Of a DNA stretch of 64,000 bases, positions 9,524 to 20,708 are shown piece by piece. The notes beneath the pieces were generated by a model. That model saw only the letters and a list, made by a program, of their open reading frames with translations. It had not been told where the DNA came from and did no database searches. A program made the position numbers and the translations under genes. This stretch comes from Thermotoga maritima MSB8. Lineage in GTDB: Bacteria; Thermotogota; Thermotogae; Thermotogales; Thermotogaceae. The stretch's first letter is position 1. Each line of letters begins with the position of its first letter. The stretch covers positions 1,378,465 to 1,442,464 of the forward strand of contig NC_000853.1 of assembly GCF_000008545.1 (NCBI RefSeq), in the 5' to 3' direction.

Positions 9524-10630
9524 ATGGAAAAGACTCTGGTGATAGAACATGACGGTGAAAAAGCGGTCGTTTGGGAAACTCCTCAGATTTTTTCCGAAAA
9601 CGATTACGACTACGAAGTGCTTGAAAAGGCCCTGGAGAACACCGGTGGCCCTCTGAAAGAGTGGAGAAAGAAGAAGTACCAGGAGTACAAAGAATGGGGA
9701 TTCCCGAGATGGAAAAGGTGTAATCTCGATGGCATGTCTCTTCCAGAATTGTCTTTCAAGCGGATAGACCTCGATGTTGATATTTCGCTCCTTGAAAAGC
9801 TGGACTTTGAAGGTGCTCACAGGAAATTCGTTCTTCTTGGAGATACGTTCTTTACGGATTTCAGAGTATACGGCGATGGAAAACACATGATGAGATTCGA
9901 CGGAGACGGGATCGAAAACGTACTCGTGGTCGTCGAAAAAGAGGCGGAGATCTACAAACTCTCCAGCACGGATCGATTCAGAAATACGGTGATGAGGATC
10001 CTGGTGAAAAAGAACGCATCGCTGAAGTTCTTCAATCTGGACTTTTTTGGGAATTTTTCTTTCGACAACGTGTTCATCGTTCTCGAAGAAGGTGCAAGAC
10101 TCGTGTTGAGGGATTTCAAAGCGTTCGGCTACAGAAAAACCGGGCATATCCTTGTGAAATTGAACAAATCGAGCAAAGCCGATATGAAATCGTTCTTCTA
10201 CCAGAATGGATCAGGAATAACCGATTTGCTCTACCTCATGAGATTTGAGGGAGAAGACGCCGAAGGAAAGCTGAAGGGAAACGGTGTGGTGGATGGCGCT
10301 GGAAAGATCGTTTTCCGTGGAATCCTGGATGTGAAAAGAGGTTCTAAGAACATCGTCGCAGAAGAAACAGAACACACACTCGTTCTCTCTCCAGACGCCC
10401 GAATGGATGCCATTCCGAGTCTCTGGGTGGACGAGAACGATGTCACCGCTTCACACTCTGCGAGTTCTTCCTCTCTCGATGAAGACGAACTCTTCTATCT
10501 GATGACCAGAGGCGTTGATGAGATAGAATCCAAGAAATTGATCGTGCGAGGGGTGTTCAACGAGCTGCTCGACGAACTGGACGAGTCGGTGAAGGGAGAG
10601 GTAGAAAATGTTGTCAACAGGATTGTATGA
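9524..10630 (+). CDS. sufD: Fe-S cluster assembly protein SufD
   Basis: The SufB paralogue that completes SufBC2D, 368 aa from the ATG at 9524, which has GAGGTG 6 nt upstream; a GTG at 9515 lies inside that ribosome site. The C-terminal half has the SufBD core ([59 protein letters not shown]). The N-terminal half is much more diverged than SufB, which is normal for SufD. It overlaps sufS by 23 nt. Confidence 0.93.
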
Positions 10631-11849
10631 GGACTTTCCCACCCTGAAGATGAAGATTAACGGAAAAAGGATCGTTTATCTGGACAGCGCAGCCACTACA
10701 CTGAAGCCAAAACAGGTCGTGAAAAAGCTGGAAGAATTCTACTACAACAGCTACGCGAACGTTCACAGAGCGGTTCACACTCTCGCTGTGCGTGCCACCA
10801 CCGAATTCGAGGAAACCAGGGAGGAGTTCGCAGAGTTTTTAGGTGCTTCTCCAGAGGAGATAATCTTCACCTCGGGCACCACCATGGCCATAAATCTCGC
10901 TGTGGTGTCCCTTCTGAGGAGTGGCATATTGAAAGAGGACGATCTGGTTCTGGTTTCCCTTCTGGAACACCACGCGAACTTTGTCCCCTGGCTCAGACTT
11001 TCGAAATTCCATGGGTACAGGATCGACTTCATCAGACCCTCGGGAAGATTCGGAACACTCGAGATGGATGACCTGTTGAAACACAGAGACAAAAACCCGA
11101 AAGTCGTTGCCATAACAGGCCTTTCCAACGTGACCGGCCAGAGAATACCCGTTGAAGAGCTGAGAAACGTCTTTCCTAATTCCATCATTCTCCTGGATGG
11201 TGCTCAACTGATACCTCATGAACCAGTGAAACCGAAGGAGATAGGAGTAGATTTTCTTGCCTTTTCACTCCATAAGATGCTCGGTCCCACCGGTGTAGGT
11301 GTGCTTTACGGAAAGAGAGAAGTGCTGGAACAGATGGAACCGTTTCTCTACGGCGGAGAGATGATCGACAGAGTGTCCCTCGAAGATGTCACATTCAACG
11401 AATTACCTTACAAGTTCGAAGCGGGAACTCCGAACATAGCGGATATAGTCGCATCCAGGGAAGCCCTGAGGTATCTGAAGGAAACAGGTTTCGATTCAGT
11501 TCATGAAAAGATAGAACAGCTCACTCAGATGGCCTTGAAAGAGATGATGAAAATCGGCGGAGTGGAAATCTACGGCCCACTCGACGAAAGACAGCATGGG
11601 ATAGTCTCGTTCAATGTAAAGGGAATACACCCGCACGATGTGGCCCACATTCTCGATCAGGAGTTTGGAATAGCCGTAAGGAGTGGGCACCACTGCGCAC
11701 AGCCTCTGATGAGTATTTTGAAAGAACAGTCGCAAATCGATTTTCCAAACTCCACCTGCAGAGCCAGTTTTTACATCTACAACACGGAAGAAGATGTTAA
11801 AATTCTCGTTGAAGGTGTGAAAAAAGTAAAGGAGTGGTTTTCAAGATGA
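10608..11849 (+). CDS. sufS: Cysteine desulfurase SufS
   Basis: A PLP-dependent group II cysteine desulfurase, 413 aa, which takes sulfur from cysteine for cluster assembly. The PLP Lys is K223 ([13 protein letters not shown]) and the persulfide Cys is C363 ([11 protein letters not shown], the short-loop group II form). Other blocks are [11 protein letters not shown] near the N-terminus and DGAQ for the PLP Asp. SufU sits next door, and no SufE is visible in the window. Confidence 0.97.
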
Positions 11850-12262
11850 TGTACTCGGAAGCCATCCTGGACTACGCGAATTCCAAAAAATTCAGAGGAA
11901 AACTGGACGATGCCACCGTTATCGAAGAGGGAAAGAACATCTCTTGTGGCGACGAAATCACACTCTACTTGAAGGTGGAAGACGGTGTTGTGAAAGATGC
12001 TAAGTTCGAGGGAATGGGATGTGTCATCAGTCAGGCTTCGGCTTCTCTGATGCTGGAGAGGATCATCGGAGAAAGGGTAGAAGAAATATTCTCCCTCATC
12101 GAAGAGGCAGAAAAAATGAGCCGGGGTGAAAACTTCGATGAGGGAAAGTTGAAGAACGTAACACTCATGTCAGACATAAAGAACTACCCCGCGAGGGTGA
12201 AGTGTTTCATTCTTGCCTGGAAAACCCTGAAAGAGGCGCTCAAAAAGATTTCACGGCCTTGA
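11846..12262 (+). CDS. sufU: SufU/IscU-type Fe-S assembly protein
   Basis: A 138-aa IscU-fold protein with three conserved cysteines, C34 (SCGD), C59 (GMGC) and C120 (VKCF), and the SufU-type ASASLM segment. In Suf operons lacking SufE, SufU is the zinc-dependent sulfurtransferase that takes persulfide from SufS; that role is inferred from the family and the operon. I prefer the ATG at 11846 (AAAGGAG upstream) to the GTG at 11834. The last 23 nt overlap the convergent secreted-protein gene. Confidence 0.93.
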
Positions 12263-13226
12263 GAAAATCTATGAGGTATCCCTTCAGATACGAAGATACT
12301 TTCCCTATGAGTTCAAGGGTGTAACGTTTCAAAAGAACGAGGTCTCCTCTCTGATCCGCCTCTCTGAATTCTTCAACAGAGATAACGGTGAAGCTTTCCA
12401 GATCACTCGTTCTTTCTTTCAGTTTTTCTCCAAAGACCTTCTTTATCTCTCTGTGGACCTTTGGAAAGTACGATAAAGCGAGTTTTCTCACTTCCTGAAC
12501 GAGGTGCCACTCGGACTTCAAAAATACAGGTGTAGCTTCTTCGATCGTCTTTATCGTTTCTTCATCTCCGGAGTAGATGAGATACGCTAAATAATCATCG
12601 TACACGTAATGGGCGTTCATCAACATCTTCATGATGGATCTGTCGAAGAGTGCCTGAAAGATTTCTCCCACCTCACCAGGAGTGTTGTGATAGGGCTGCG
12701 ATAGATCTTCGATGTAGTGAAGAGCCCTGGCGAGGAACCTGTATCCCCAATATCTGTCTCCTTTTCTGAAGGCTTCTTTTGCCATATCGTGGAAGTAGTA
12801 AAAACTCTTGTCCGCTTCGAAGAACTCGAGGCCAAGGATTCGATACTTCATGTGACGCACACCCTGACTGTTTCCTATGAGGAACTGATACGGTGACAGA
12901 TCAAGACCCTGGTCCATTCCCCAATCCGGCTCCGAAGAGTACACGGTCAGGATCTGCCAGGCAGGAACCTTTCCGTCTTCAGGAGAGGGATTTGGAGGTA
13001 AAATCGCTCCTTCCCAGGCGGATATCGTGTCTTGACCACACACGTCTTCAAGAACGAGTTTTGAGAGATTGTAAACTCTGTTTTCCTGGTAGTTGTACGG
13101 TGTGATGGTGACCATCTCATCTGGTACAATATCTTTCACGATGTAGTAGGTCAAACCTTCGTGACCGCTCCAGGAGAAAACAAGGGCGGAAACGACTATC
13201 AGAAAGACGATTGAAAGTTTTCTCAA
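12240..13226 (-). CDS. Secreted zinc-dependent phospholipase C / S1-P1 nuclease-like protein
   Basis: About 328 aa, with a signal peptide (MRKLSIVFLIVVSALVFS) followed immediately by W-S-G-H-E. In zinc phospholipase C and P1 nuclease the mature N-terminal Trp and nearby His bind zinc. The block ALHYIEDLSQPYHNT matches their HYxxDxxQPxH zinc motif, and further His/Asp residues follow. The fold assignment is therefore good; whether it cuts phospholipid or nucleic acid is not decidable. I chose the TTG at 13226, 5 nt after GGAGGTGAT; a TTG at 13241 would lie on the ribosome site. The nearest divergent gene starts 47 nt away, so the promoter is crowded. Confidence 0.75.
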   Translation of the reverse strand: MRKLSIVFLIVVSALVFSWSGHEGLTYYIVKDIVPDEMVTITPYNYQENRVYNLSKLVLEDVCGQDTISAWEGAILPPNPSPEDGKVPAWQILTVYSSEPDWGMDQGLDLSPYQFLIGNSQGVRHMKYRILGLEFFEADKSFYYFHDMAKEAFRKGDRYWGYRFLARALHYIEDLSQPYHNTPGEVGEIFQALFDRSIMKMLMNAHYVYDDYLAYLIYSGDEETIKTIEEATPVFLKSEWHLVQEVRKLALSYFPKVHREIKKVFGEKLKERTSDLESFTVISVEEFREADQRGDLVLLKRYTLELIGKVSSYLKGYLIDFLKAVKSF

Positions 13227-13273
13227 CCCGATCACCTCCAATCAAAGTCTAACACAAAGAGGTGCATAGAAGT

Positions 13274-13879
13274 ATGAAACTCTATCTCATAAGACACGGC
13301 GAAACCATCTGGAACGAAAAGGGTCTGTGGCAGGGAGTCACAGATGTTCCTCTCAACGAAAGAGGAAGAGAACAGGCAAGAAAGCTGGCAAACAGCCTGA
13401 AAAGAGTCGATGCCATTTACTCGAGTCCCCTCAAAAGAAGCCTCGAGACAGCAGAAGAGATCGCCAGGCGCTTTGAAAAAGAAATCATCGTCGAAGAAGA
13501 TCTGAGAGAATGTGAAATATCACTCTGGAACGGTCTCACAGTGGAAGAGGCTATCAGGGAGTATCCTGTGGAGTTCAAGAAGTGGTCATCGGATCCAAAT
13601 TTTGGAATGGAAGGTTTAGAATCCATGAGAAATGTACAGAATCGCGTAGTGAAGGCGATCATGAAGATCGTCTCACAGGAGAAGTTGAACGGTTCAGAGA
13701 ACGTGGTCATCGTATCACACTCTCTGTCTTTGAGAGCTTTCATCTGCTGGATCCTCGGGCTTCCTCTTTACCTTCACAGAAATTTCAAGCTGGACAACGC
13801 GTCCCTCAGTGTGGTGGAAATAGAGAGCAAACCGAGGCTTGTTTTGTTGAACGATACGTGTCACCTTAAGGAATCTTGA
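13274..13879 (+). CDS. Histidine phosphatase family protein (phosphoglycerate mutase-like)
   Basis: A 201-aa member of the PGM/histidine phosphatase family. It has the phospho-His motif LIRHGETIWN at about residues 4-13, an acidic segment (ECEISLWNGLTVEEA), and the second catalytic His in VIVSHSLSLRAF. The size fits the broad-specificity phosphatase/CobC group better than a true dPGM (about 250 aa), so glycolytic mutase activity should not be assumed. The ATG at 13274 has GAGGTG 10 nt upstream; the frame opening at GTG 13262 overlaps that site. Confidence 0.85.
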   Translation: MKLYLIRHGETIWNEKGLWQGVTDVPLNERGREQARKLANSLKRVDAIYSSPLKRSLETAEEIARRFEKEIIVEEDLRECEISLWNGLTVEEAIREYPVEFKKWSSDPNFGMEGLESMRNVQNRVVKAIMKIVSQEKLNGSENVVIVSHSLSLRAFICWILGLPLYLHRNFKLDNASLSVVEIESKPRLVLLNDTCHLKES

Positions 13880-13903
13880 ACACCCTTGCATATGTGGTAT
13901 TAT
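13876..13903 (+). promoter_or_regulatory. Promoter of tRNA-Cys
   Basis: TTGAAC (13876-13881), a 16-nt spacer, then TATTAT (13898-13903); the tRNA starts 13 nt later. Confidence 0.7.
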
Positions 13904-13916
13904 ATTCTATGTGGAT

Positions 13917-13993
13917 GGCGGCGTAGCCAAGCGGTCAAAGGCGGGGGTCTGCAAAATCCCTATTCGTGGGTTCGAATCCCACCGCCGCCTCCA
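13917..13993 (+). tRNA. tRNA-Cys (anticodon GCA)
   Basis: A 77-nt tRNA including encoded CCA. The acceptor stem is GGCGGCG/CGCCGCC, the anticodon loop TCTGCAAAA gives GCA, and the T-loop is TTCGAAT. It lies just upstream of the pot operon. Confidence 0.97.
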
Positions 13994-13996
13994 GAG

Positions 13997-14022
13997 AGCC
14001 AGGCTACACGGCCTGGCTTTTT
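13997..14022 (+). terminator. Terminator after tRNA-Cys
   Basis: The stem AGCCAGGC/GCCTGGCT (13997-14004 with 14011-14018, loop TACACG) is followed by a T run. It separates the tRNA from potD; partial readthrough could feed the transporter operon because no strong potD promoter is visible after it. Confidence 0.9.
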
Positions 14023-14045
14023 ATATTGGAAGAAGGGAGGTATTG

Positions 14046-15056
14046 ATGATGAAAAAGGTGTTTCTTGTCCTGCTGGTAGTCCTGGCAATCCCGATCTTCG
14101 CGAAGGCCACCCTCTACATCTACAACTGGGCCGATTACATTCCTGAAGACGTGATCAGAGCATTCGAAGAGAAGTACGATTGCCGTGTGGTGTATGACAC
14201 CTACGCTTCAAACGAAGAAATGTACGCCAAGTTCAAAGCCGGTGGTGGAAAAGGCTACGATCTGATATTCCCTTCCGGTGACTATGTCTCGATAATGAAA
14301 AAAGAAGGAATGCTCCAGAAACTCGATCTTTCTAAGATACCGAACTTCAAATATCTCGATAAAGACATCCTCGCGAAGACCACTTACGATCCCAACCATG
14401 AGTACAGCGTTCCTTACATGATGGGGTCTACTGTCGTCATCGTGAACAAAAAATACGTGAAAGAGTACGAGAAATCCTGGTCCATCTTCGATAGAGAAGA
14501 CCTCAGGGGAAGAATGACTCTCCTCGACGACATGAGAGAAGTCCTCGGCGCTGCTTTGAAGTATCTCGGATACTCCGTTAACACGAAGAACCCGAAAGAA
14601 CTGGAAGAAGCGAAACAGGTTGTTCTCAGATGGAAGAAGAACATAGCCAAATTCGACGCCTCCTCGTACGCCGATGGTATCGTTTCTGGTGAGTACTGGG
14701 TGGTGCACGGATACGCGGAAGACGTCTATCAGAGGATACCCGAAGGAGAGGAAAAATACTTCGACTTCTTCATACCAAAAGAAGGCGGTACGTTGTGGAT
14801 CGACAACATGGTGATCCCCAAAGGGGCAAAGAACGTGGATCTCGCCTACAAGTTCATCAACTTCATTCTCGAGCCAGAAAACGCAGCGAAGATAGCGGAT
14901 TATCTCGGTCTTCCCTCACCGAACGTAGAAGCCAGAAAGTACATGCAGACAGAACCCATTTACACCATAGAAGATCTCAAAAACTGTGAATTCATTGAAG
15001 ACGTGGGAGAAGCCCTCGAACTTTACAACAAAATATGGCTCGAGATCATCATGTGA
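14046..15056 (+). CDS. potD: Polyamine ABC transporter substrate-binding protein
   Basis: A periplasmic binding protein of 336 aa for spermidine/putrescine. It has a signal peptide (MMKKVFLVLLVVLAIPIFAKA), then LYIYNWADYIPEDVIRAFEEKY, the typical start of mature PotD/PotF proteins. W and acidic residues that bind polyamines in PotD are plausible (YNWADY; SGEYWVVHGYAED; TLWIDNMVIPKGAKN). GGGAGG is upstream of ATGATG; either ATG could serve. It is first in potD-A-B-C. Substrate is inferred from family and operon. Confidence 0.93.
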   Translation: MMKKVFLVLLVVLAIPIFAKATLYIYNWADYIPEDVIRAFEEKYDCRVVYDTYASNEEMYAKFKAGGGKGYDLIFPSGDYVSIMKKEGMLQKLDLSKIPNFKYLDKDILAKTTYDPNHEYSVPYMMGSTVVIVNKKYVKEYEKSWSIFDREDLRGRMTLLDDMREVLGAALKYLGYSVNTKNPKELEEAKQVVLRWKKNIAKFDASSYADGIVSGEYWVVHGYAEDVYQRIPEGEEKYFDFFIPKEGGTLWIDNMVIPKGAKNVDLAYKFINFILEPENAAKIADYLGLPSPNVEARKYMQTEPIYTIEDLKNCEFIEDVGEALELYNKIWLEIIM

Positions 15057-15070
15057 CGGAGTGAGAGAAA

Positions 15071-16177
15071 TTGATCGGAGGAGAAGTTTCAATAAAGAAC
15101 GTCAGCAAATTTTTCGATGATTTCCAGGTTTTGAAGAACGTTTCCCTGGATATAAAGAAAGGAGAGTTTTTCTCCATACTCGGCCCATCGGGTTGTGGAA
15201 AAACAACGCTTCTTCGTGTGATAGCGGGCTTCGAGGGTGTGGAAAGTGGAGATGTTCTCCTGGATGGAAAGTCGATACTGAATTTGCCTCCGAACAAAAG
15301 GCCCGTGAACATCATATTTCAGAACTACGCTCTGTTCCCTCATCTCACAGTTTTTGAAAACATCGCGTTCCCCTTGAAACTCAAAAAACTATCCGAGAAC
15401 GAAATAAATCAGAGAGTGAACGAACTGCTTTCGCTCATAAGAATGGAAGAACACGCTCAGAAAATGCCTTCCCAACTGTCTGGTGGTCAGAAGCAGAGAG
15501 TGGCGATAGCGAGGGCCCTCGCCAACGAGCCGAGGGTCCTCCTTCTCGATGAACCGCTGAGCGCTCTCGACGCAAAACTGAGACAGGAACTCCTTGTCGA
15601 GCTCGACAACCTTCATGACAGAGTCGGTATCACCTTCATTTACGTAACACACGATCAGGCTGAAGCAATCAGTGTTTCAGACAGAGTCGCCCTCATGAAC
15701 GAAGGAGAAATCGTTCAGGTTGGAACTCCCTACGAGGTGTATGAGAGCCCGGTCAACGTCTTTGCAGCGACTTTCATCGGAGAAACGAACCTCATGAAAG
15801 CCGAGGTTGTTGAAGTGGAAGATGAATATTACGTCGTAGAAAGTCCGGGAATCGGCCAGTTCAGGTGTTACAGAGACAAGGAAGCAAAGAAGGGTGATAG
15901 ATTGCTCATCACCCTTAGACCCGAAAAGATCAGAATCTCAAGGAAACAGTTTCGTTCCGAGGAAACCTTCAATGTATTTCACGGAGTTGTGGATGAGGAA
16001 ATATACATGGGGCACCAGACGAAGTACTTCGTTCGACTCGACGAAGGCTACATAATGAAAGTTTACAAGCAACATGCAAGGTACATACTCGATGAGCCGA
16101 TCATAAAATGGGAAGATGAAGTGTTCATCACATGGAATCCAGATGACAGCTTCATTGTAGAGGTGCTTGAAGAATGA
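15071..16177 (+). CDS. potA: Polyamine ABC transporter ATP-binding protein
   Basis: A 368-aa importer ATPase with Walker A GPSGCGKT, signature LSGGQKQRVAIARAL, Walker B LLLDEPLSALD, the H-loop (VTHDQAEA), and a C-terminal TOBE regulatory domain (from about residue 280). This is the PotA/MalK-type layout. The start is TTG, with GGAG 8 nt upstream. It lies 14 nt after potD and overlaps potB by ATGA. Confidence 0.95.
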   Translation: MIGGEVSIKNVSKFFDDFQVLKNVSLDIKKGEFFSILGPSGCGKTTLLRVIAGFEGVESGDVLLDGKSILNLPPNKRPVNIIFQNYALFPHLTVFENIAFPLKLKKLSENEINQRVNELLSLIRMEEHAQKMPSQLSGGQKQRVAIARALANEPRVLLLDEPLSALDAKLRQELLVELDNLHDRVGITFIYVTHDQAEAISVSDRVALMNEGEIVQVGTPYEVYESPVNVFAATFIGETNLMKAEVVEVEDEYYVVESPGIGQFRCYRDKEAKKGDRLLITLRPEKIRISRKQFRSEETFNVFHGVVDEEIYMGHQTKYFVRLDEGYIMKVYKQHARYILDEPIIKWEDEVFITWNPDDSFIVEVLEE

Positions 16178-16962
16178 AGTACGTGTACTTTCTGTGGTTG
16201 CTCTTTCTTTTCATTCTTCCCATCTCAATAGTTTTTGTTTATAGCTTTCTGGAGCCACAGATATATGGTGGGGTCAAGTGGAGCTTTTCCCTCGAAGCGT
16301 ATAGCTATCTTCCCAGGTACCTGGCGCTCATCTGGAGATCCGTCTGGATCGCTGGCGTTGCGACGCTCATTACCCTCGTCGTGGCGGTTCCCGTTGCCTT
16401 CTACATAGCTAGAAGTAAGCTGAAAAACTTTCTTTTGCTTTTGACGGTTGTACCCTTCTGGACCAACTCTCTCATCAGAATTTACGCCTGGAAGATAGTT
16501 CTTGGCAACAACGGACTCGTAAACCAGTTTCTCGGTTTGTTTGGCATTGACCCCGTTCAGTTTCTCTACAACTCTTTCGCCGTCATACTGGTGATAGTCT
16601 ATACCTACCTTCCTTTCGCTATACTTCCTCTTTACGCTGCCATGGAAAAGGTGGAAGACAGCATCCTTGAAGCATCCCTGGATCTTGGAGCCAGCAGGAT
16701 GTACACGTTCATCAGAGTCCTTCTTCCCAACGTCAGAGCGGGTCTTCTCACAGCCTTCGTTTTCGTGTTCATTCCCGCCCTTGGATCCTACGCCATACCG
16801 GATCTTGTCGGTGGCGTGAACTCCAAGATGATAGGAAACGAGATCGTAAGGCAACTTCTGACCGTCAGAAACTGGCCCGTCGCGTCCGCGATGTCCAACA
16901 TTCTAACCCTGATCGCTCTCCTGAGTATCATCTTTGTGATGAAAAGGGGAGAGAAACGTTGA
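16174..16962 (+). CDS. potB: Polyamine ABC transporter permease PotB
   Basis: An inner-membrane permease of 262 aa with about six hydrophobic segments and the EAA loop EASLDLGASRMYTFIRVLLPNVRAG that docks on the ATPase. It has the long N-terminal periplasmic segment typical of PotB. It overlaps potA and potC. Confidence 0.93.
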   Translation: MKYVYFLWLLFLFILPISIVFVYSFLEPQIYGGVKWSFSLEAYSYLPRYLALIWRSVWIAGVATLITLVVAVPVAFYIARSKLKNFLLLLTVVPFWTNSLIRIYAWKIVLGNNGLVNQFLGLFGIDPVQFLYNSFAVILVIVYTYLPFAILPLYAAMEKVEDSILEASLDLGASRMYTFIRVLLPNVRAGLLTAFVFVFIPALGSYAIPDLVGGVNSKMIGNEIVRQLLTVRNWPVASAMSNILTLIALLSIIFVMKRGEKR

Positions 16963-17729
16963 AACCAGGAAGATTCATAAAAACCATCGTGATCCTGACA
17001 ATGGTGTTCTTCTATTTGCCGCTTTTCATAGTGGTGTTGATGTCCTTCAATTCGGCGAAATCTCCTGTCTGGAGCGGCTTCACACTCAAATGGTACCTGG
17101 AGCTGTTCACCCGGGAATATTCGGTCTGGCATGCGTTCAGAAATTCGCTCATCGTGGCCATCGTTTCCAGCACGGTATCAACGGCGATTGGAACCTTAAC
17201 AGCAATAGAACTCTTCTGGAAAAAGAGCAGGTTAGAAAACTCTATCTGGTTTCTCACGTATCTTCCATTCGTGGTACCCGACGTGATCATCGGTATATCC
17301 CTGCTTTTACTTTTCTCGATGTTCAAGGTTCAGCTGGGACTCTTCACCATAACACTCGCGCACATAACGTTTTCGATTCCGTACACTATGATGATCGTTC
17401 ACTCCAGACTTCAGGATTTCGACAAGAGCATCATAGAGGCAGCTTACGACCTTGGAAGTACGGACTTCCAGGTGTTTTACAGGGTGATCATCCCAAATCT
17501 CGTTCCCGGTATAGTTGCTGCCTTCCTTCTTGCCTTCACACTTTCCATAGACGATTTTGTGATCACCTTCTTCGTGGCTGGGCCAGGGTCGACCACCCTT
17601 CCGATTCAAATCTACTCCATGATAAGGTTCGGTATCTCACCTACAGTCAACGCCATTTCCACCTTCATGATCGCCGGGACTATCCTGATCGGTTTTGTGC
17701 TCAGAAGGTTCGTGAGGTACATCTTCTGA
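16959..17729 (+). CDS. potC: Polyamine ABC transporter permease PotC
   Basis: The second permease subunit, 256 aa, six predicted membrane segments, with EAA loop EAAYDLGSTDFQVFYRVIIPNLVPG and the PotC-type IDDFVITFFVAGPGSTTLP segment. The start is TTG overlapping the potB stop (TTGA), which implies translational coupling. It is last in the operon; serS begins 27 nt later. Confidence 0.93.
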   Translation: MKPGRFIKTIVILTMVFFYLPLFIVVLMSFNSAKSPVWSGFTLKWYLELFTREYSVWHAFRNSLIVAIVSSTVSTAIGTLTAIELFWKKSRLENSIWFLTYLPFVVPDVIIGISLLLLFSMFKVQLGLFTITLAHITFSIPYTMMIVHSRLQDFDKSIIEAAYDLGSTDFQVFYRVIIPNLVPGIVAAFLLAFTLSIDDFVITFFVAGPGSTTLPIQIYSMIRFGISPTVNAISTFMIAGTILIGFVLRRFVRYIF

Positions 17730-17732
17730 TAG

Positions 17733-19033
<1,301 letters not shown>

Positions 19034-19034
<1 letters not shown>

Positions 19035-19702
19035 TGCCTCACCTCTTCTACGGAACGGCTCAAAACGGTGAGGTGATATTCGACGAAAGAGAAGCACACC
19101 ACATGAGGGTCGTGCGTCTGAAAGAAGGAGATGTGATCGAAGCAACGGATGGGAACGGCTTTTCATACACGTGTATTCTCAAAAGCTTGAAGAAAAAAAC
19201 GGCTGCAGCCAAGATCGTAAAGGTGGAAGAGAAAGAAAAAGAACCCACTGAGAAATTGAGCGTTGTTGTTCCGATCGGCAGGTGGGAAAGAACACGTTTT
19301 CTCATAGAAAAGTGTGTTGAACTCGGGGTGGACGAGATCTTTTTCCACAAATTTGAAAGATCCCAGCACGAGATCAGCCTGGATAAGGCAAAAATCGTTG
19401 TTAGAGAGGCAGCCAAGCAGTGTAAGAGATATCTTTTTCCAAAGGTGAGTTTTCTGGAAAAACTGGAGTTCAGTGGAAACGTGATAACACTAGATCTGGA
19501 TGCCTCTCAAAACCTGCTCGACGCGAACTTAGAAGGCTCGATAACGGTGGTGGTCGGTCCTGAGGGAGGGTTCTCTGAGAAAGAAAGAGAATTACTGAGA
19601 TCTTCTACAACCATTGTGAGTCTTGGAAAAAAGATCCTCAGATTCGAAACAGCTGCAATATTGACCGTTGGATACATCGCTTTAAAAAAACAAAAAATCT
19701 GA
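19034..19702 (+). CDS. rsmE: 16S rRNA m3U1498 methyltransferase RsmE
   Basis: A SPOUT-class RNA methyltransferase, 222 aa, with an N-terminal PUA-like segment and the C-terminal trefoil-knot motifs VVVGPEGGFSEKERELL and SLGKKILRFETAAILTVGYI that bind SAM. It starts with GTG overlapping the serS stop codon. It modifies the decoding region of 16S rRNA by family inference. Confidence 0.93.
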
Positions 19703-19718
19703 ACGGAGGTGTTCACAC

Positions 19719-20108
19719 ATGAAGAAAGGCGAAAAGATACTCTCTTTTGTCAAACAGGAAAAAGAATTGATAGAAGACTACAGGAAAAGCCTTCACGATG
19801 TCAAAAGAAGTGACGAAGTGGGAGATGTTTTTATCGAGTTCGCTCTTAAGTTCCTTGAAAAGGTCCTGGAGGATTTCAAGCCTGAAGAATACACCGAAGA
19901 TATCGCTTTCGAACCAGAGAAAGAGAGCTACACTCTGAGCGAGCGCCTGAAGGAAAGGATAGGGGAGGATCTTCTCAAGAAGAGCGATCTTCCTGCTATT
20001 CTTCAGCGATTCTGTGAGATGGCAGCGCATAGGTGGAAACAGCTCAAAGCCGACGAGGAAAAGACAGATTTCTTCAAGAGACCCGGCCACGAGATGAGGA
20101 GAGATTGA
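19719..20108 (+). CDS. Conserved hypothetical protein, charged and helical
   Basis: A 129-aa protein I do not recognise (T. maritima TM1381 by position). It is predicted all-helical, rich in Lys/Glu, soluble, with no signal or membrane segment and one Cys. GGAGGTG precedes the ATG. It lies between rsmE and a Nudix gene, abutting the latter with no gap, so it is co-translated in the housekeeping run. No function is claimed. Confidence 0.75.
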   Translation: MKKGEKILSFVKQEKELIEDYRKSLHDVKRSDEVGDVFIEFALKFLEKVLEDFKPEEYTEDIAFEPEKESYTLSERLKERIGEDLLKKSDLPAILQRFCEMAAHRWKQLKADEEKTDFFKRPGHEMRRD

Positions 20109-20708
20109 ATGAAGAGTGAAAGAATACTGGTCGTGAAAACAGAAGACTTTTTAAAGGAGTTCGGTGAATTCGAAGGATTCATGAGAGTAAACTTCGAGGA
20201 CTTTCTGAACTTTCTGGACCAGTACGGATTTTTCCGGGAAAGAGACGAAGCGGAATACGATGAAACGACGAAACAGGTGATACCTTACGTAGTTATAATG
20301 GATGGCGACAGAGTCCTCATCACCAAAAGAACAACGAAACAGTCCGAGAAGAGGCTCCACAATCTTTACTCTCTCGGAATAGGCGGTCATGTGAGAGAAG
20401 GGGACGGAGCAACACCACGGGAAGCGTTTTTGAAAGGACTCGAACGCGAAGTGAACGAGGAAGTGGATGTCTCGCTAAGAGAACTGGAATTTCTCGGACT
20501 CATAAATTCGTCAACAACCGAAGTGAGCAGAGTACACCTCGGTGCTTTATTTCTCGGAAGAGGAAAATTTTTCTCTGTAAAAGAAAAAGATCTGTTCGAA
20601 TGGGAACTCATAAAGCTCGAAGAATTGGAGAAGTTCTCAGGAGTGATGGAAGGTTGGTCGAAAATATCGGCAGCGGTTCTGCTGAACTTGTTTCTTACGC
20701 AAAACTGA
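20109..20708 (+). CDS. Nudix hydrolase
   Basis: A 199-aa protein with a C-terminal Nudix domain. The box [30 protein letters not shown] fits Gx5Ex7REUxEExGU only with an insertion between the Gly and the REV-EE part. It should hydrolyse a nucleoside diphosphate linked to another moiety; substrate unknown. The N-terminal about 60 aa have no assigned role. Its 3' end overlaps ispE by 55 nt. Confidence 0.88.
   Translation: MKSERILVVKTEDFLKEFGEFEGFMRVNFEDFLNFLDQYGFFRERDEAEYDETTKQVIPYVVIMDGDRVLITKRTTKQSEKRLHNLYSLGIGGHVREGDGATPREAFLKGLEREVNEEVDVSLRELEFLGLINSSTTEVSRVHLGALFLGRGKFFSVKEKDLFEWELIKLEELEKFSGVMEGWSKISAAVLLNLFLTQN

Noticed and set aside
13911-14045. Open frame through tRNA-Cys into potD
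   Set aside because: It codes through the tRNA and its terminator; potD has its own ribosome site and signal peptide from 14046.
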